A stretch of DNA of 64,000 nt, taken from the NCBI GenBank assembly GCA_947632435.1, contig CANRPC010000002.1:62001-126000 (forward strand). Direction: 5' to 3'. The notes beneath the pieces are model-generated. The model was not told where the DNA came from and searched no databases. It saw only the letters and a program-made list of their open reading frames with translations. Position 1 is the stretch's first letter; every line of letters starts with the position of its first letter. Below, in pieces: positions 19,344 to 29,643 of this stretch. The translations under genes were made by a program, and so were the position numbers. This stretch comes from an uncultured Bacilli bacterium (GTDB lineage Bacteria > Bacillota_I > Bacilli_A > RFN20 > CAG-449).

Positions 19344-20711
19344 ATGTATTCAAAAAATGTTTGGAAAGATTATAAAGAAGAAGATTTAAAAAATGTTATG
19401 TCTTTTGCAGAAGATTACAAGAAATTTCTAAGTAAAGCTAAAACAGAAAGAGAATTTGTTAGTTTAGCTAAAGAAGTAGCAATAGCAAAAGGATATAAAG
19501 AATTATCTTTTTATAAACATCTTAAAGAAGGAGATAAAGTATATGTAATTAACAAACATAAAAATATCGCTTTAATTACAATTGGAAAAAAGCCTATTGA
19601 AGAAGGAGTAAGAGTATTAGGTGCACATATTGATTCACCTCGACTTGATTTAAAACAAAATCCATTATATGAAAAAGATGGTTTTGCTTTATTAGATACT
19701 CATTATTACGGTGGAATTAAGAAATATCAATGGGTAACAATTCCTTTATCATTACATGGAGTTGTTTGTAAAAAAGATGGTCAAACAATCGATATCTGTA
19801 TTGGTGAAGATGAAAATGATCCAATTTTTGGTATTTCAGATTTATTAGTACATTTATCACAAGATCAGTTACAAAAAACTGCTGCTAAAGTTGTAGAGGG
19901 AGAAAATCTTGATGTTACAGTCGGCTCAATTCCTTTAAAAGAGTGTGAAGCTAATGGTGCAAAACAAAATATTTTAAATATTTTAAAAGAAAAATATAAT
20001 TTTGAAGAAGAAGATTTTCTTTCAGCAGAAATAGAAGTTGTACCTGCAATGAAAGCTAGAGATTATGGTTTAGACAAATCAATGGTTGCAGGCTATGGAC
20101 ATGATGATAAAGTATGTGCTTATGCTTCTATGCGCGCATTATTAGATGTTGAAACTTGTGAATATACATCTATAACTGTTTTAGTAGATAAAGAAGAAGT
20201 TGGTTCAATTGGTGCTACTGGAGCTCAATCAATGTGGTTTGAAAATATTATTGCCGAATTAATCAATCTTCAAACAGAATATAATGATTTAAAACTAAGA
20301 CACGCTTTTGAAAATACATTAATGTTATCTAGTGATGTAAGTGCAGCATTTGATCCTTTATATGCTCAAGTTAACGATCCCAAAAATGCTGCATATTTTG
20401 GTCGAGGAATAACCTTTAATAAATACACAGGATCAAGAGGAAAATCTGGGTGCAATGATGCAATGCCAGAATATTTTGCCAAAATAAGAAATGTTTTGGA
20501 TAACAATAATGTTTATTATCAAACTGCTGAACTTGGTAAAGTTGATCAAGGTGGTGGAGGCACAATTGCATACATATTAGGAAATTATAACATGAATGTA
20601 ATTGATGCAGGTCTTGCAGTATTAAATATGCATGCTCCTATGGAAATTGTTTCTAAAGCTGATTTATACGAAGCTTATAAAGCTTATAAAGTATTTTTAA
20701 GTGATTTATAA
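19344..20711 (+). CDS. M18 family aminopeptidase
   Basis: A 455-residue zinc exopeptidase. Metal and catalytic motifs are present: LGAHIDSPRLDLK near residue 97, AGYGHDDKVCAY, VDKEEVGSIGATGAQS and the C-terminal NMHAPMEIVSKADLYEAY. M18 enzymes are dodecameric cytoplasmic peptidases that remove N-terminal acidic or neutral residues from peptides. The ATG follows AAGGAGG. It is a single gene ended by a strong terminator and faces the KtrBA pair. Confidence 0.94.
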   Translation: MYSKNVWKDYKEEDLKNVMSFAEDYKKFLSKAKTEREFVSLAKEVAIAKGYKELSFYKHLKEGDKVYVINKHKNIALITIGKKPIEEGVRVLGAHIDSPRLDLKQNPLYEKDGFALLDTHYYGGIKKYQWVTIPLSLHGVVCKKDGQTIDICIGEDENDPIFGISDLLVHLSQDQLQKTAAKVVEGENLDVTVGSIPLKECEANGAKQNILNILKEKYNFEEEDFLSAEIEVVPAMKARDYGLDKSMVAGYGHDDKVCAYASMRALLDVETCEYTSITVLVDKEEVGSIGATGAQSMWFENIIAELINLQTEYNDLKLRHAFENTLMLSSDVSAAFDPLYAQVNDPKNAAYFGRGITFNKYTGSRGKSGCNDAMPEYFAKIRNVLDNNNVYYQTAELGKVDQGGGGTIAYILGNYNMNVIDAGLAVLNMHAPMEIVSKADLYEAYKAYKVFLSDL

Positions 20712-20726
20712 AAAAGGTTAAATTAA

Positions 20727-20786
20727 AAGGAACTGTTGTTTATGACTCAATTATTATTTTTGAGTTTTCAACAGTTCCTTTTTTTA
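20727..20786. terminator. Terminator between the M18 gene and ktrA
   Basis: A 12-bp perfect stem pairs 20727-20738 with 20769-20780, with a second inner stem, followed by seven Ts on the plus strand. The minus strand has a weaker T-rich tail, so it may act in both directions. Confidence 0.85.
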
Positions 20787-20791
20787 TGAAT

Positions 20792-21451
20792 TTAATTTTC
20801 TAATTTTTTAGCAAATTTTTCGATATCATTTCTTTTTCCAACAAGAAATAAAATATCATCTTTTTTAATTACATCACTTGCTTTAGGTGCAAATTCTTGA
20901 GAAGTTCTTCTTATTAAAAGAATATTAACACCATATTTATTTCGTGAATCTAACTTTTGAATTGTTATATCATTAAAACTATTTGTTTCAACTTTTTTTC
21001 TTATAATACAATAATCTCCAGATAAACGATAATAATCATCAACTTCCAAATAAATTGAATTAGCCAAACTATTACCTGCTAATTTTTGTGGTGAAACAAT
21101 ATCTGTTGCTCCAAGTTTTTCTAAAATTGGCCTATATGAAGTTTGATCACATCTAACAACAATATTCTTAATACCTATATTTTTTAATGATACTAAAGTT
21201 AATATCGTTGCTTCAAAATTAGAGCCAAAACAAATTATCGCAGTTGATACATTATCTACACCTTTTTCCTTTAAAAAATTTTCATTTGCAGATTCCATTA
21301 TATAACATTGATTAACATATTTTGCGGCTTCATTTACTGCTTCTTCATCTTTATCAATAGCAATTATATTATCTGTAAATAATGCTAAATCTTGTAATAA
21401 AGATAGGCCAAATCTTCCTAAACCAATAATTGCAAAACTTTTATTTTTCAT
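20792..21451 (-). CDS. ktrA: Potassium uptake gating subunit KtrA (RCK protein)
   Basis: A 219-residue protein with an RCK_N nucleotide-binding domain (AIIGLGRFGLSLLQDL at the N-terminus, DKDEEAV after the second strand) and a C-terminal RCK_C domain ending LFLVGKRNDIEKF. KtrA forms a cytoplasmic octameric ring that gates KtrB in response to ATP/ADP; RCK_C domains of this family often bind c-di-AMP. It follows its channel gene by 13 bases. Confidence 0.93.
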   Translation of the reverse strand: MKNKSFAIIGLGRFGLSLLQDLALFTDNIIAIDKDEEAVNEAAKYVNQCYIMESANENFLKEKGVDNVSTAIICFGSNFEATILTLVSLKNIGIKNIVVRCDQTSYRPILEKLGATDIVSPQKLAGNSLANSIYLEVDDYYRLSGDYCIIRKKVETNSFNDITIQKLDSRNKYGVNILLIRRTSQEFAPKASDVIKKDDILFLVGKRNDIEKFAKKLEN

Positions 21452-21464
21452 ATATTTTTCCTTT

Positions 21465-22817
21465 CTAACCTATGATAATATCGCTTTTTACATATTGAAT
21501 ACGTTCATCATTACTTCCATACCCTTTATTTAATAAAGAAATAAAAGTGATAGGTCCAAGTCTTCCAAAATACATCAAAACTATAATAATTATTTTTGAT
21601 GGAATAGAAAACAAATTGGTAATTCCAAGTGAAGTTCCGCATGTAGCAAAAGCTGAAACTGCCTCGAATAATACTTCTTTAAAGAAATATGGATGCTTAC
21701 TCAAATCTGTTTGCAGATTATCCTCTATAAAGAAAATCAACAAAGACATTAGCATAATAAATGTAAACGCTAATGTAACTAAAACATAACTTTTTAATAC
21801 TGATTCTTGTTTTATTTCACGATTATGAGAAATAATATTTTTTTTGCCTTTACCAAAGCAAAAAATTGAACGCATAATTGTATAAAATGTAGTTGTTTTA
21901 ACACCACCTGCAATAGATGCAGGTGAACCTCCAACAAACATTATTATCATTAAAATAACAATTGTGGAATTCCTTAATGTAGCTAAATTTAGCGAATAAA
22001 AACCTGCTGTTCTAGCAAATACAACTTGCAAAAAAGCATCAAATAAAGATATATTCCAATCTGATAATTTAACAATTAATGTTCCACCAATCAAAATTAA
22101 AATTGTCGTATTAATTACTATTTTTGAATGTAAATTTAAACGAACAAATTTTCTTTTTTTCATAACGTCAAACATAACAACAAAACCAATGCCACCTAAA
22201 ATAATTAATAAACTAGTTGTAATCATTAATAAAATATTGTTTTTATAAATTACTAATGAATCAGAACCGAATATATCAAAACCAGCATTATTAAAAGATG
22301 ATGCAGCATGAAAAAAAGAATACCCTAATGCCTTCAAAGGATTAAATCCCTCCATTAATAGGGATATATAAATAAAGACAAAACCAACAAATTGTATCGA
22401 AAATGAAGCAATTACTATTTTTTTAGCTAAGGGAATAAGTTCTTGAAAACTATTTTGATTCATAGCTTCTTTAAGTAATAAATTTGTCGAAACATTAACT
22501 TTCTTTTTAGCAAAGGAAAAAGCAAATGTAACTAAAGTTATAAATCCTAATCCACCTACTTCAATTAAAAGCCATAACACACCTACACCAAAAGGAGAAA
22601 GTAAATCGCTTAATGGTAAGGGCGTAGAAACTAATCCCGTTACACAAACTGCAGACGTTGATAAGAAAAAAGCATCTATAAAAGAAATATTTTGATTTTG
22701 TTTTGTAGCAAAAGGAAGTAAAAGTAATAAAGTTCCAATTAAAATTAAAATAGCAAATCCACTTAATAAGATGACAAAGGGTGATTTTGTTTTTTTTATC
22801 TTTTTTATTTTATCCAA
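21465..22817 (-). CDS. ktrB: KtrB/TrkH-type potassium transporter membrane subunit
   Basis: A 450-residue membrane protein with four M1-P-M2 repeats. Filter-like stretches include TSAVCVTGL, NNAGFDIFG, ARTAGFYS and FATCGTSLGI. It carries K+ (often with Na+) across the membrane. The frame starts at TTG, with AGGAGGG 8 bases before it and no better ATG, so TTG initiation is likely. Extended -10 sequence (TGTTATAGT) is present about 70 bases upstream; I see no ydaO-type riboswitch in the 130-base leader. Confidence 0.92.
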   Translation of the reverse strand: MDKIKKIKKTKSPFVILLSGFAILILIGTLLLLLPFATKQNQNISFIDAFFLSTSAVCVTGLVSTPLPLSDLLSPFGVGVLWLLIEVGGLGFITLVTFAFSFAKKKVNVSTNLLLKEAMNQNSFQELIPLAKKIVIASFSIQFVGFVFIYISLLMEGFNPLKALGYSFFHAASSFNNAGFDIFGSDSLVIYKNNILLMITTSLLIILGGIGFVVMFDVMKKRKFVRLNLHSKIVINTTILILIGGTLIVKLSDWNISLFDAFLQVVFARTAGFYSLNLATLRNSTIVILMIIMFVGGSPASIAGGVKTTTFYTIMRSIFCFGKGKKNIISHNREIKQESVLKSYVLVTLAFTFIMLMSLLIFFIEDNLQTDLSKHPYFFKEVLFEAVSAFATCGTSLGITNLFSIPSKIIIIVLMYFGRLGPITFISLLNKGYGSNDERIQYVKSDIIIG

Positions 22818-22947
22818 AACTATTACCCTCCTTCTTACTTTTTAAATCTATAAAAATACTAATAAATTTTATCTAAAAAAGCAAGAAATGAACTATAACA
22901 AAAGCAATAATCAACAATGAATATATAATTAGATTATGTTAAGGTCA

Positions 22948-22972
22948 TAAAAAAAACGAGGTTTCCCTCGTT
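22948..22972 (-). terminator. Terminator of the DUF2188 gene
   Basis: A 7-bp perfect stem (AACGAGG, 22955-22961, with 22966-22972) and a run of Ts on the minus strand (22954-22948). It starts two bases beyond the stop codon. Confidence 0.85.
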
Positions 22973-22973
22973 A

Positions 22974-23177
22974 TTAATATTTTCTTAATTTTCCATCTAA
23001 TCCATGAAGCATAACAGTTGATCCATCACCTTTATTTTTGCAAAGTGATTGAGCATATTCCAAAGCTTCTTTTTGAGTTGAAAATAATTTTATAACTTTA
23101 TCAGATCCTTGAATAAAAACTTTCCATTCTCTTCCATCATTATCTCTTTTAGAAACATGATAAATTGTTTTAGCCAT
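22974..23177 (-). CDS. DUF2188 small protein
   Basis: A 67-residue protein with the DUF2188 pattern: YHVSKRDNDGREWKV, a middle helix KEALEYAQSLCKN and GSTVMLHGLDGKLRKY. The family is small, soluble and uncharacterised; some members are stress-related. The ATG follows AAAGGAGG and a terminator abuts the stop, so it is a monocistronic gene. Confidence 0.8.
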   Translation of the reverse strand: MAKTIYHVSKRDNDGREWKVFIQGSDKVIKLFSTQKEALEYAQSLCKNKGDGSTVMLHGLDGKLRKY

Positions 23178-23328
23178 TAATATTGCCTCCTTTATTAAAT
23201 ATTATCAAATTAAAAAAATAAATTGTAGTATTTTGTTTCTTTTTGTAATTTAAAAGATAAATAATTATTTTTTTCATTATATTTGTTGCACTTAGATTAA
23301 TAATTAACCTTTTGAAATGAAAATAATT

Positions 23329-23982
23329 TTATTTATTGATTTTTTTATTTAAAAATTGTTGATAAGAATATATGCAACCGCAGTAAAGTTGATTATATAA
23401 ATTATATTTTTGCTTTAAAAAATGAGCTCTATCATCGCCTTTTTTCTTTTTAAAATCGCTATAAAAATATTTTGTATTCGGATATTTGTAAGATAATTTT
23501 AAACCTATTTCATTTAATTTTTCAGCATTTTTTTGTCTTGAAATAGACATTACTGTGGTAAAATAATCATATTTTTTTTCATTCGCATATTTATAACATT
23601 CATCCATACGTTTTTCATAACAAATAAAACAACGTTTTCCACCTTCTTTTTCCTCTTTAAAAGGATATAAATCTTCCATAAATTCATTGTTTTTATAAGG
23701 AAAAAAAACAGTTTCAATTTTATCTTCTTTATCTTTATTGAATTCGTTAATATATTTAATTAACTCATTTTTCCTTTTTTCATATTCACCTTCAGGATAT
23801 ATATTAGAATTATCAAATAGCAAAACAATATGAAAAGTTTCATATAAAAATTCTATAGGATAAAGTGCACATGGAGCGCAACAAGTATGAATTGCTATAG
23901 TTTTTTTCTTTTTCAAATTTTTATTTTTATTTAATTCTTCAATCGACCAATCATAAAATCTCGTTCTTTTTTGATTTTCCAT
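23329..23982 (-). CDS. queH: Epoxyqueuosine reductase QueH
   Basis: About 217 residues with the QueH cysteine pattern: [11 protein letters not shown] near residues 32-42, [12 protein letters not shown] near 105-116 and [10 protein letters not shown] near the C-terminus, which hold the Fe-S and accessory metal. QueH performs the last step of queuosine synthesis, reducing epoxyqueuosine in tRNA. The open frame reaches back to a TTG at 24003, but no start has a well-placed ribosome binding site. I prefer ATG 23982, inside the end of queA, assuming coupled translation. Confidence 0.9.
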   Translation of the reverse strand: MENQKRTRFYDWSIEELNKNKNLKKKKTIAIHTCCAPCALYPIEFLYETFHIVLLFDNSNIYPEGEYEKRKNELIKYINEFNKDKEDKIETVFFPYKNNEFMEDLYPFKEEKEGGKRCFICYEKRMDECYKYANEKKYDYFTTVMSISRQKNAEKLNEIGLKLSYKYPNTKYFYSDFKKKKGDDRAHFLKQKYNLYNQLYCGCIYSYQQFLNKKINK

Positions 23983-25021
23983 AAATAAACATTGCATCTC
24001 CAAAAGAGAAAAAACGATATCTTTTTTCTATAGCTTCTTTATAACAAGACATAATAAAATCTTTTCCTGCAAAAGCAGAAACAAGCATAATTAAAGTAGA
24101 TTTTGGTAAATGAAAATTAGTAATTAAAGCATCTACTGCTTGAAATTTATATCCTGGATAAATAAAAATATTTGTGTTTTCTTTACAGGCTTTAAATTCA
24201 TGATATTTATTAATTACTGATTCTAAAGTACGTACTGATGTTGTCCCTAAAGCAATAATTCTTCTATTTTCTTTTTTTGCTAAATTTAAAATTTCCGCAC
24301 ATTCTTGAGTCATTTCAAAATATTCACTATGCATATTGTGCTCTAAAATATTGTTTACTTTTACTGGTCTAAATGTTCCTAAACCAATATGAAGAGTTAC
24401 ATCAACAACAATTACCCCTTTTTCTTTTAATTTATTAAAAAGTTCATTTGTAAAATGAAATCCTGCTGTTGGTGCTGCCGCGGATCCATTTACTTTAGCA
24501 TATACTGTTTGATAACGATTTTTATCTTCAATTTCTTCATGAATATAAGGTGGTAAAGGAACTTTCCCTAGTTGATCTAATATTTCTAATAAAATTCCAT
24601 CATATAAAAGCTTCATGATTCTTATGCCTTCTTCACGCACTTTTAAACACTTGGCTTTTAAAATACCATTAGAAAAAGTGATAACTGTACCTACTTTTAC
24701 AACTTTAGCATTACCAACTAAGCATTCCCAAACATCATTACCTTTATCTTTTAAAAGCAATATTTCTACATGAGCACCAGTTTCTTCTTTTGTTCCAAGT
24801 AAACGTGCAGGAATAACTTTAGAATTATTACGAACTATAACATCACCTTCATGTAGATATTCAATTATATCGTGAAAATATCGATGTTCTATTGTTTGAT
24901 TTTCTCTATTTAAAACCATTAAACGCGAATTATCTCTTTTTTCCATTGGAGTTTGAGCGATTAATGATTCATCAAGTGGAAAATCATAACTATTTATATC
25001 AAATATATTTTTATCATCCAT
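23951..25021 (-). CDS. queA: S-adenosylmethionine:tRNA ribosyltransferase-isomerase QueA
   Basis: A 356-residue enzyme beginning [19 protein letters not shown] and carrying [41 protein letters not shown] and [15 protein letters not shown]. It transfers the ribosyl part of SAM to preQ1 in tRNA, making epoxyqueuosine. It lies 11 bases after tgt and overlaps queH, giving a tgt-queA-queH operon. Confidence 0.96.
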   Translation of the reverse strand: MDDKNIFDINSYDFPLDESLIAQTPMEKRDNSRLMVLNRENQTIEHRYFHDIIEYLHEGDVIVRNNSKVIPARLLGTKEETGAHVEILLLKDKGNDVWECLVGNAKVVKVGTVITFSNGILKAKCLKVREEGIRIMKLLYDGILLEILDQLGKVPLPPYIHEEIEDKNRYQTVYAKVNGSAAAPTAGFHFTNELFNKLKEKGVIVVDVTLHIGLGTFRPVKVNNILEHNMHSEYFEMTQECAEILNLAKKENRRIIALGTTSVRTLESVINKYHEFKACKENTNIFIYPGYKFQAVDALITNFHLPKSTLIMLVSAFAGKDFIMSCYKEAIEKRYRFFSFGDAMFIYGKSKKNEIL

Positions 25022-25032
25022 AATAGAAACCT

Positions 25033-26178
<1,146 letters not shown>

Positions 26179-26183
26179 TTACA

Positions 26184-26189
26184 ATTATA
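26184..26189 (-). promoter_or_regulatory. Extended -10 promoter of tgt-queA-queH
   Basis: TGTTATAAT on the minus strand gives a perfect -10 with a TGn extension; the -35 is poor. No preQ1 riboswitch pseudoknot is seen between this site and the start. Confidence 0.5.
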
Positions 26190-26242
26190 ACACGTATAAA
26201 GATATGTTTTAATAAAAATTTTATTTTTAAAAATAATCAAAT

Positions 26243-26272
26243 AAAAAACTATGAGCATATATACCCATAGTT
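26243..26272 (-). terminator. Terminator between the 43-aa peptide gene and tgt
   Basis: A 7-bp stem (AACTATG at 26247-26253 with 26266-26272) followed on the minus strand by TTTTAT. It separates the peptide transcript from tgt. Confidence 0.6.
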
Positions 26273-26330
26273 ATAAGTCATAATAATAAATAAAATTATT
26301 AGAATTCTTACTTTTAAATATGATAATTAA

Positions 26331-26462
26331 TTATTCCCAACCAGTTTCTCCGGCATCAATTTCACCACCATCACCATTACTAATTGTCATAATTTCATTC
26401 ATGATAACATTTAAATTGATTTCATCGAATTCAGCTTCTGGCTTTTTGTATTCTTTTTTCAT
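26331..26462 (-). CDS. Orphan 43-residue acidic peptide, RiPP-precursor-like
   Basis: A short gene with a strong ribosome binding site (AAGGTGGTG, 5 bases before ATG), its own promoter and its own terminator. The peptide has a basic MKKEYKKPEAEF start, a middle INLNVIMNEIMTIS and a Gly/Asp/Glu-rich tail NGDGGEIDAGETGWE ending in Trp-Glu. The leader-plus-tail layout resembles short orphan peptides that are common in gut Bacillota and Bacteroidota and are suspected to be modified or exported. No cysteine is present, so it is not a classical lanthipeptide or sactipeptide, and no maturation enzyme or transporter sits next to it. Function unknown. Confidence 0.65.
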   Translation of the reverse strand: MKKEYKKPEAEFDEINLNVIMNEIMTISNGDGGEIDAGETGWE

Positions 26463-26485
26463 AATTTCACCACCTTAATGCATGT

Positions 26486-26514
26486 CAATATTCCCCCCCG
26501 TAAGCTTGTGTCAA
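26486..26514 (-). promoter_or_regulatory. Peptide promoter with G7 tract in the spacer
   Basis: Minus strand: TTGACA (26514-26509), then CAAGCTTAC, seven Gs (26499-26493) and a weak -10. Candidates are AATATT at 16 bp, ATATTG at 17 or TATTGA at 18. The homopolymer sits between the two elements, so a change of one or two Gs would change spacing and strength. Confidence 0.5.
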
Positions 26515-26536
26515 TGGTTTTTTTATATTATTTTGT

Positions 26537-26550
26537 TGTAAACGCTTACA
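26537..26550. promoter_or_regulatory. cre-like operator (CcpA/LacI family)
   Basis: TGTAAACGCTTACA fits the Bacillota cre consensus TGWAANCGNTNWCA at every fixed position, on both strands. It lies 23 bases upstream of the -35 of the 43-aa peptide gene and 35 bases upstream of the GT-C gene's -35, so it could serve either gene. Confidence 0.6.
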
Positions 26551-26584
26551 TTCTTTAAGAAATTCTTCTTAAAATCTTGTCTTA

Positions 26585-26613
26585 TTTATAAAATTTATTT
26601 ATTACGATATAAT
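26585..26613 (+). promoter_or_regulatory. Promoter of the GT-C glycosyltransferase
   Basis: TTTATA (26585-26590), 17-bp spacer and TATAAT (26608-26613), 21 bases before the ATG. Confidence 0.5.
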
Positions 26614-26634
26614 TAAGTAGTTGGAGAAAAGAAT

Positions 26635-28158
26635 ATGATTGAAAAAAAATTAAAAATGAAAAGACATTTAATTGAGTTTATATTTTATATATCCATTTTT
26701 TGCTTTACATTTATTTCTTATATTATTTTTAAGCCTTTGCAATCAGCAATTAGAAATGGTGTAATGGCTCAAATATATTCTCTTTCTTTAGTAACAATAA
26801 CAATAACTATATTTATAATTTTAAAAAAACATAATAAATTAAATGAAAATATAACTATATTGCTTTTAATCTTAATAAGTTATTTTATACATTTAGGCTA
26901 TATGTTATATACCCAATACGATTGTCGTCAATATGATACAATTGTCGATGCTATGGATGGGCATGAAGGCTATGCTTATACTATATTTAGTACAGGCAAA
27001 TTGCCTAATAGTAATAATTATCAATTTTATCATCCACCTCTAAATGCTTTTATCCAGTCATGCTTTATGCATTTTAGTGAAAATATTTTATTGTTATTCA
27101 AAAACAAATTTGATACTAGTAATATTCATGTTTTATATCAAAGTTGTCAAATTTTAAGTGTTTTTTATACGACAATAATAAGCGTAATTAGTTATAAGAT
27201 TCTTAAAATTTTAAATATTAAAGGAAAAGGGTTAATAATTGGATTTATTTTTATTTGTTTTTTTCCAAGATTTATACAATTATCTGGGCAATTAAATAAT
27301 GATTTGATATGTATATTATTTTGTTTTTTAAGTATTTATTATACATTAAAGTGGTATCATAATAAGACATTTTTAAATATCATTTTACTAGCGGTTTTTA
27401 TTGGTCTAGCAATGTGCAGCAAAATTTCTGGAGCTGTAATTTGTATTACACCCGCAATAATATTTATAATTAGTTATATTCAAGTAATTAAATCAAAAAA
27501 TAAAAAACAGATAATAGATTTAAGTTTAAAATATATTGTTTTTCTTTTAATTTGTGCTCCAATAGGACTTTGGTTCCAAGTTTATGCTTACATAAGATTT
27601 CATCAACCATTAGGATTTGTATTTCATAATTTAAATGGAGCTTTATCAACTTCACATCACAATTTTTTTGAACGCTTTTTACTTATTATAAATTTTGATG
27701 AAATGTTTTCACATATTTATTGTCATCCTTTTGATGATTATGGCCTATTTAATTATATTTTAAAAAGTGCCATATTTGGTGAATTTTCTTATTGGCAAGG
27801 CGAATCTTTTGCTTTTTTAGCTATCTTATTTAACTATGCTTTTGTTTTTACTTCTTTGGTTTTATTTATTAAATATTTTTTAAATTCTAAAAAAGAAGAT
27901 ATATTAATTAAAATAACATCTTTATCAATTATCATATCACAAATTATTTCTATGATTTATTTTAATTTAACAATGCCTTACGGATGTACAATGGACTTTA
28001 GATATATAGTTCCAATTGTAATAGGTTATGGAATATTATTTGGTGCATCACATAATAAATTACAAGAAATTAAAAAGAATAAGTATTTAACTATTGTTAC
28101 TTACATATCATTAGGATTTATTTTATTTAGTAATCTTTTTTATTTCGTATGTATTTAA
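26635..28158 (+). CDS. GT-C/PMT-like polytopic glycosyltransferase
   Basis: A 507-residue membrane protein of roughly 11-12 helices. After the second or third helix it has an extracytoplasmic loop with acidic residues and YQFYHPPLN, then FFPRFIQLSGQLNNDLICIL and GLAMCSKISGAVI. This layout matches GT39/83-type enzymes that use lipid-linked sugars outside the membrane. Donor and acceptor are unknown. ATG follows GGAGA. It is alone on its strand and ends 2 bases from trkH in convergent orientation without an obvious terminator. Confidence 0.7.
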   Translation: MIEKKLKMKRHLIEFIFYISIFCFTFISYIIFKPLQSAIRNGVMAQIYSLSLVTITITIFIILKKHNKLNENITILLLILISYFIHLGYMLYTQYDCRQYDTIVDAMDGHEGYAYTIFSTGKLPNSNNYQFYHPPLNAFIQSCFMHFSENILLLFKNKFDTSNIHVLYQSCQILSVFYTTIISVISYKILKILNIKGKGLIIGFIFICFFPRFIQLSGQLNNDLICILFCFLSIYYTLKWYHNKTFLNIILLAVFIGLAMCSKISGAVICITPAIIFIISYIQVIKSKNKKQIIDLSLKYIVFLLICAPIGLWFQVYAYIRFHQPLGFVFHNLNGALSTSHHNFFERFLLIINFDEMFSHIYCHPFDDYGLFNYILKSAIFGEFSYWQGESFAFLAILFNYAFVFTSLVLFIKYFLNSKKEDILIKITSLSIIISQIISMIYFNLTMPYGCTMDFRYIVPIVIGYGILFGASHNKLQEIKKNKYLTIVTYISLGFILFSNLFYFVCI

Positions 28159-28160
28159 TT

Positions 28161-29642
28161 TTATCTTGGTTTCCAAGTTTTATAATTAAATAAAGTTAAA
28201 ATAGGAAATAATTCTAAACGTCCTGTAATCATAGTAAGAGATAAAACAAATTTAGAAAACGAAGAAAATGAAGAAAAATTTCCAGCAGGACCTACAATAT
28301 TGCCAAGTCCTGGTCCAATATTACTTATGCAGCTCAAAGAGGCTGTAAAATTAGTTAATAAATCTTTACCATCAAAAGAAATTAAAAATGTTGCAAAAAA
28401 TAATATCATTATATATAAAACAAAAAAACTTTCTGCACCTTGAATAACATCTTCTTCAATAAGGGCACCACTTACTTTTAATGGTTCAATTTTACGAGGT
28501 GAAACCATTTGTTTTATTTTTCTTATCGCAGATTTAAATAAAATACTAATTCTTGATATCTTAATACCTCCACCTGTTGAACCAGCGCAAGGACCTGTAA
28601 ACATTAAAAAGATAATTATCATATAACAAATTGTTGGCCAAGGGAATTGTCCAACATAATCAGTCGTAGCATATCCAGTGGTGGATATTATTGAAGCAAC
28701 TTGAAATAATGCATGACGAAAACATTCTTCAAAGCCAGGATATACTTTATTGATATTTAAAGTTATAGTAATAATTAAAACACTTACAAAGATTAAACTA
28801 AGATATATCCCTAATTCCTCATTTTTAATAGCGGTTTTAAATTTACCAATAAGAATCATATAGAATAAAGTAAAATTAATTCCAAATAAAATCATAAATA
28901 TTGCAATAACATATTGAGAAAATGGTGCATATGAAGCGATACTATCATTTAATACACTAAAACCACCAGTTCCTGCAGTTCCTAAAGATAAAGTCACACT
29001 AGAAAAAAGATCCATTTTTTTATCTGGGCCTAAATATAAAATTAATATTTCAATTACCGTTAAAACTACATATATTAAATACAAAATACGCGCGGTTACA
29101 GATATTCTGGTAGTTAATTTACCTACTTGAGGACCTGGAGATTCAGCACGTAAAATGTGCATATTTGAGCCTTCTTTATTATCTGGTAAAATAGCTAAAA
29201 TGAAGACAATTACGCCCATTCCTCCAATCCAATGGGAAAAAGAACGCCAAAACAAAATACTATGTTTTATTACCTCTACATCTTGAATAATTGTCGCACC
29301 TGTCGTGGTAAATCCCGAGCACATTTCAAAAAAAGCATCAAAAAAATTTGGAATTTCACGACTTATCACTAAGGGTAAACATCCAAAAAAAGAAACTAAA
29401 ATCCAAGAAAATGTAACAATTATAAAAGATTCTCTTGGAAGAATACGATGATTTTTAGTTTTTTTTATGTTTAACAAAACTCCACATAAGAACTCAATAA
29501 TAATGGTTATCGAAAATCCCATAATCGTGGTTGAATATTCTTCTTTATAAACAATTGCAATAATAAGTGGAATAAGCATTAACACAGCTTCAACTTTTAA
29601 AATCTTACCACATATATTTAAAATATTTTTATAATTATTCAT
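28161..29642 (-). CDS. trkH: TrkH family potassium uptake protein
   Basis: This 493-residue membrane protein has the four pore loops of TrkH, including CSGFTTTGATII, GTAGTGGFSV, STTGYATTDY and SNIGPGLGNIVG. It moves K+ inward in complex with TrkA. The gene lies one base after trkA, so the pair forms an operon. It is longer than KtrB at 21.5-22.8 kb and has the extra N-terminal helices typical of TrkH. Confidence 0.94.
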   Translation of the reverse strand: MNNYKNILNICGKILKVEAVLMLIPLIIAIVYKEEYSTTIMGFSITIIIEFLCGVLLNIKKTKNHRILPRESFIIVTFSWILVSFFGCLPLVISREIPNFFDAFFEMCSGFTTTGATIIQDVEVIKHSILFWRSFSHWIGGMGVIVFILAILPDNKEGSNMHILRAESPGPQVGKLTTRISVTARILYLIYVVLTVIEILILYLGPDKKMDLFSSVTLSLGTAGTGGFSVLNDSIASYAPFSQYVIAIFMILFGINFTLFYMILIGKFKTAIKNEELGIYLSLIFVSVLIITITLNINKVYPGFEECFRHALFQVASIISTTGYATTDYVGQFPWPTICYMIIIFLMFTGPCAGSTGGGIKISRISILFKSAIRKIKQMVSPRKIEPLKVSGALIEEDVIQGAESFFVLYIMILFFATFLISFDGKDLLTNFTASLSCISNIGPGLGNIVGPAGNFSSFSSFSKFVLSLTMITGRLELFPILTLFNYKTWKPR

Positions 29643-29643
29643 A

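Noticed and set aside
22818-22946. c-di-AMP (ydaO) riboswitch in front of ktrB
   Set aside because: The region is short and AT-rich and lacks the paired GC-rich helices and conserved motifs of this class.
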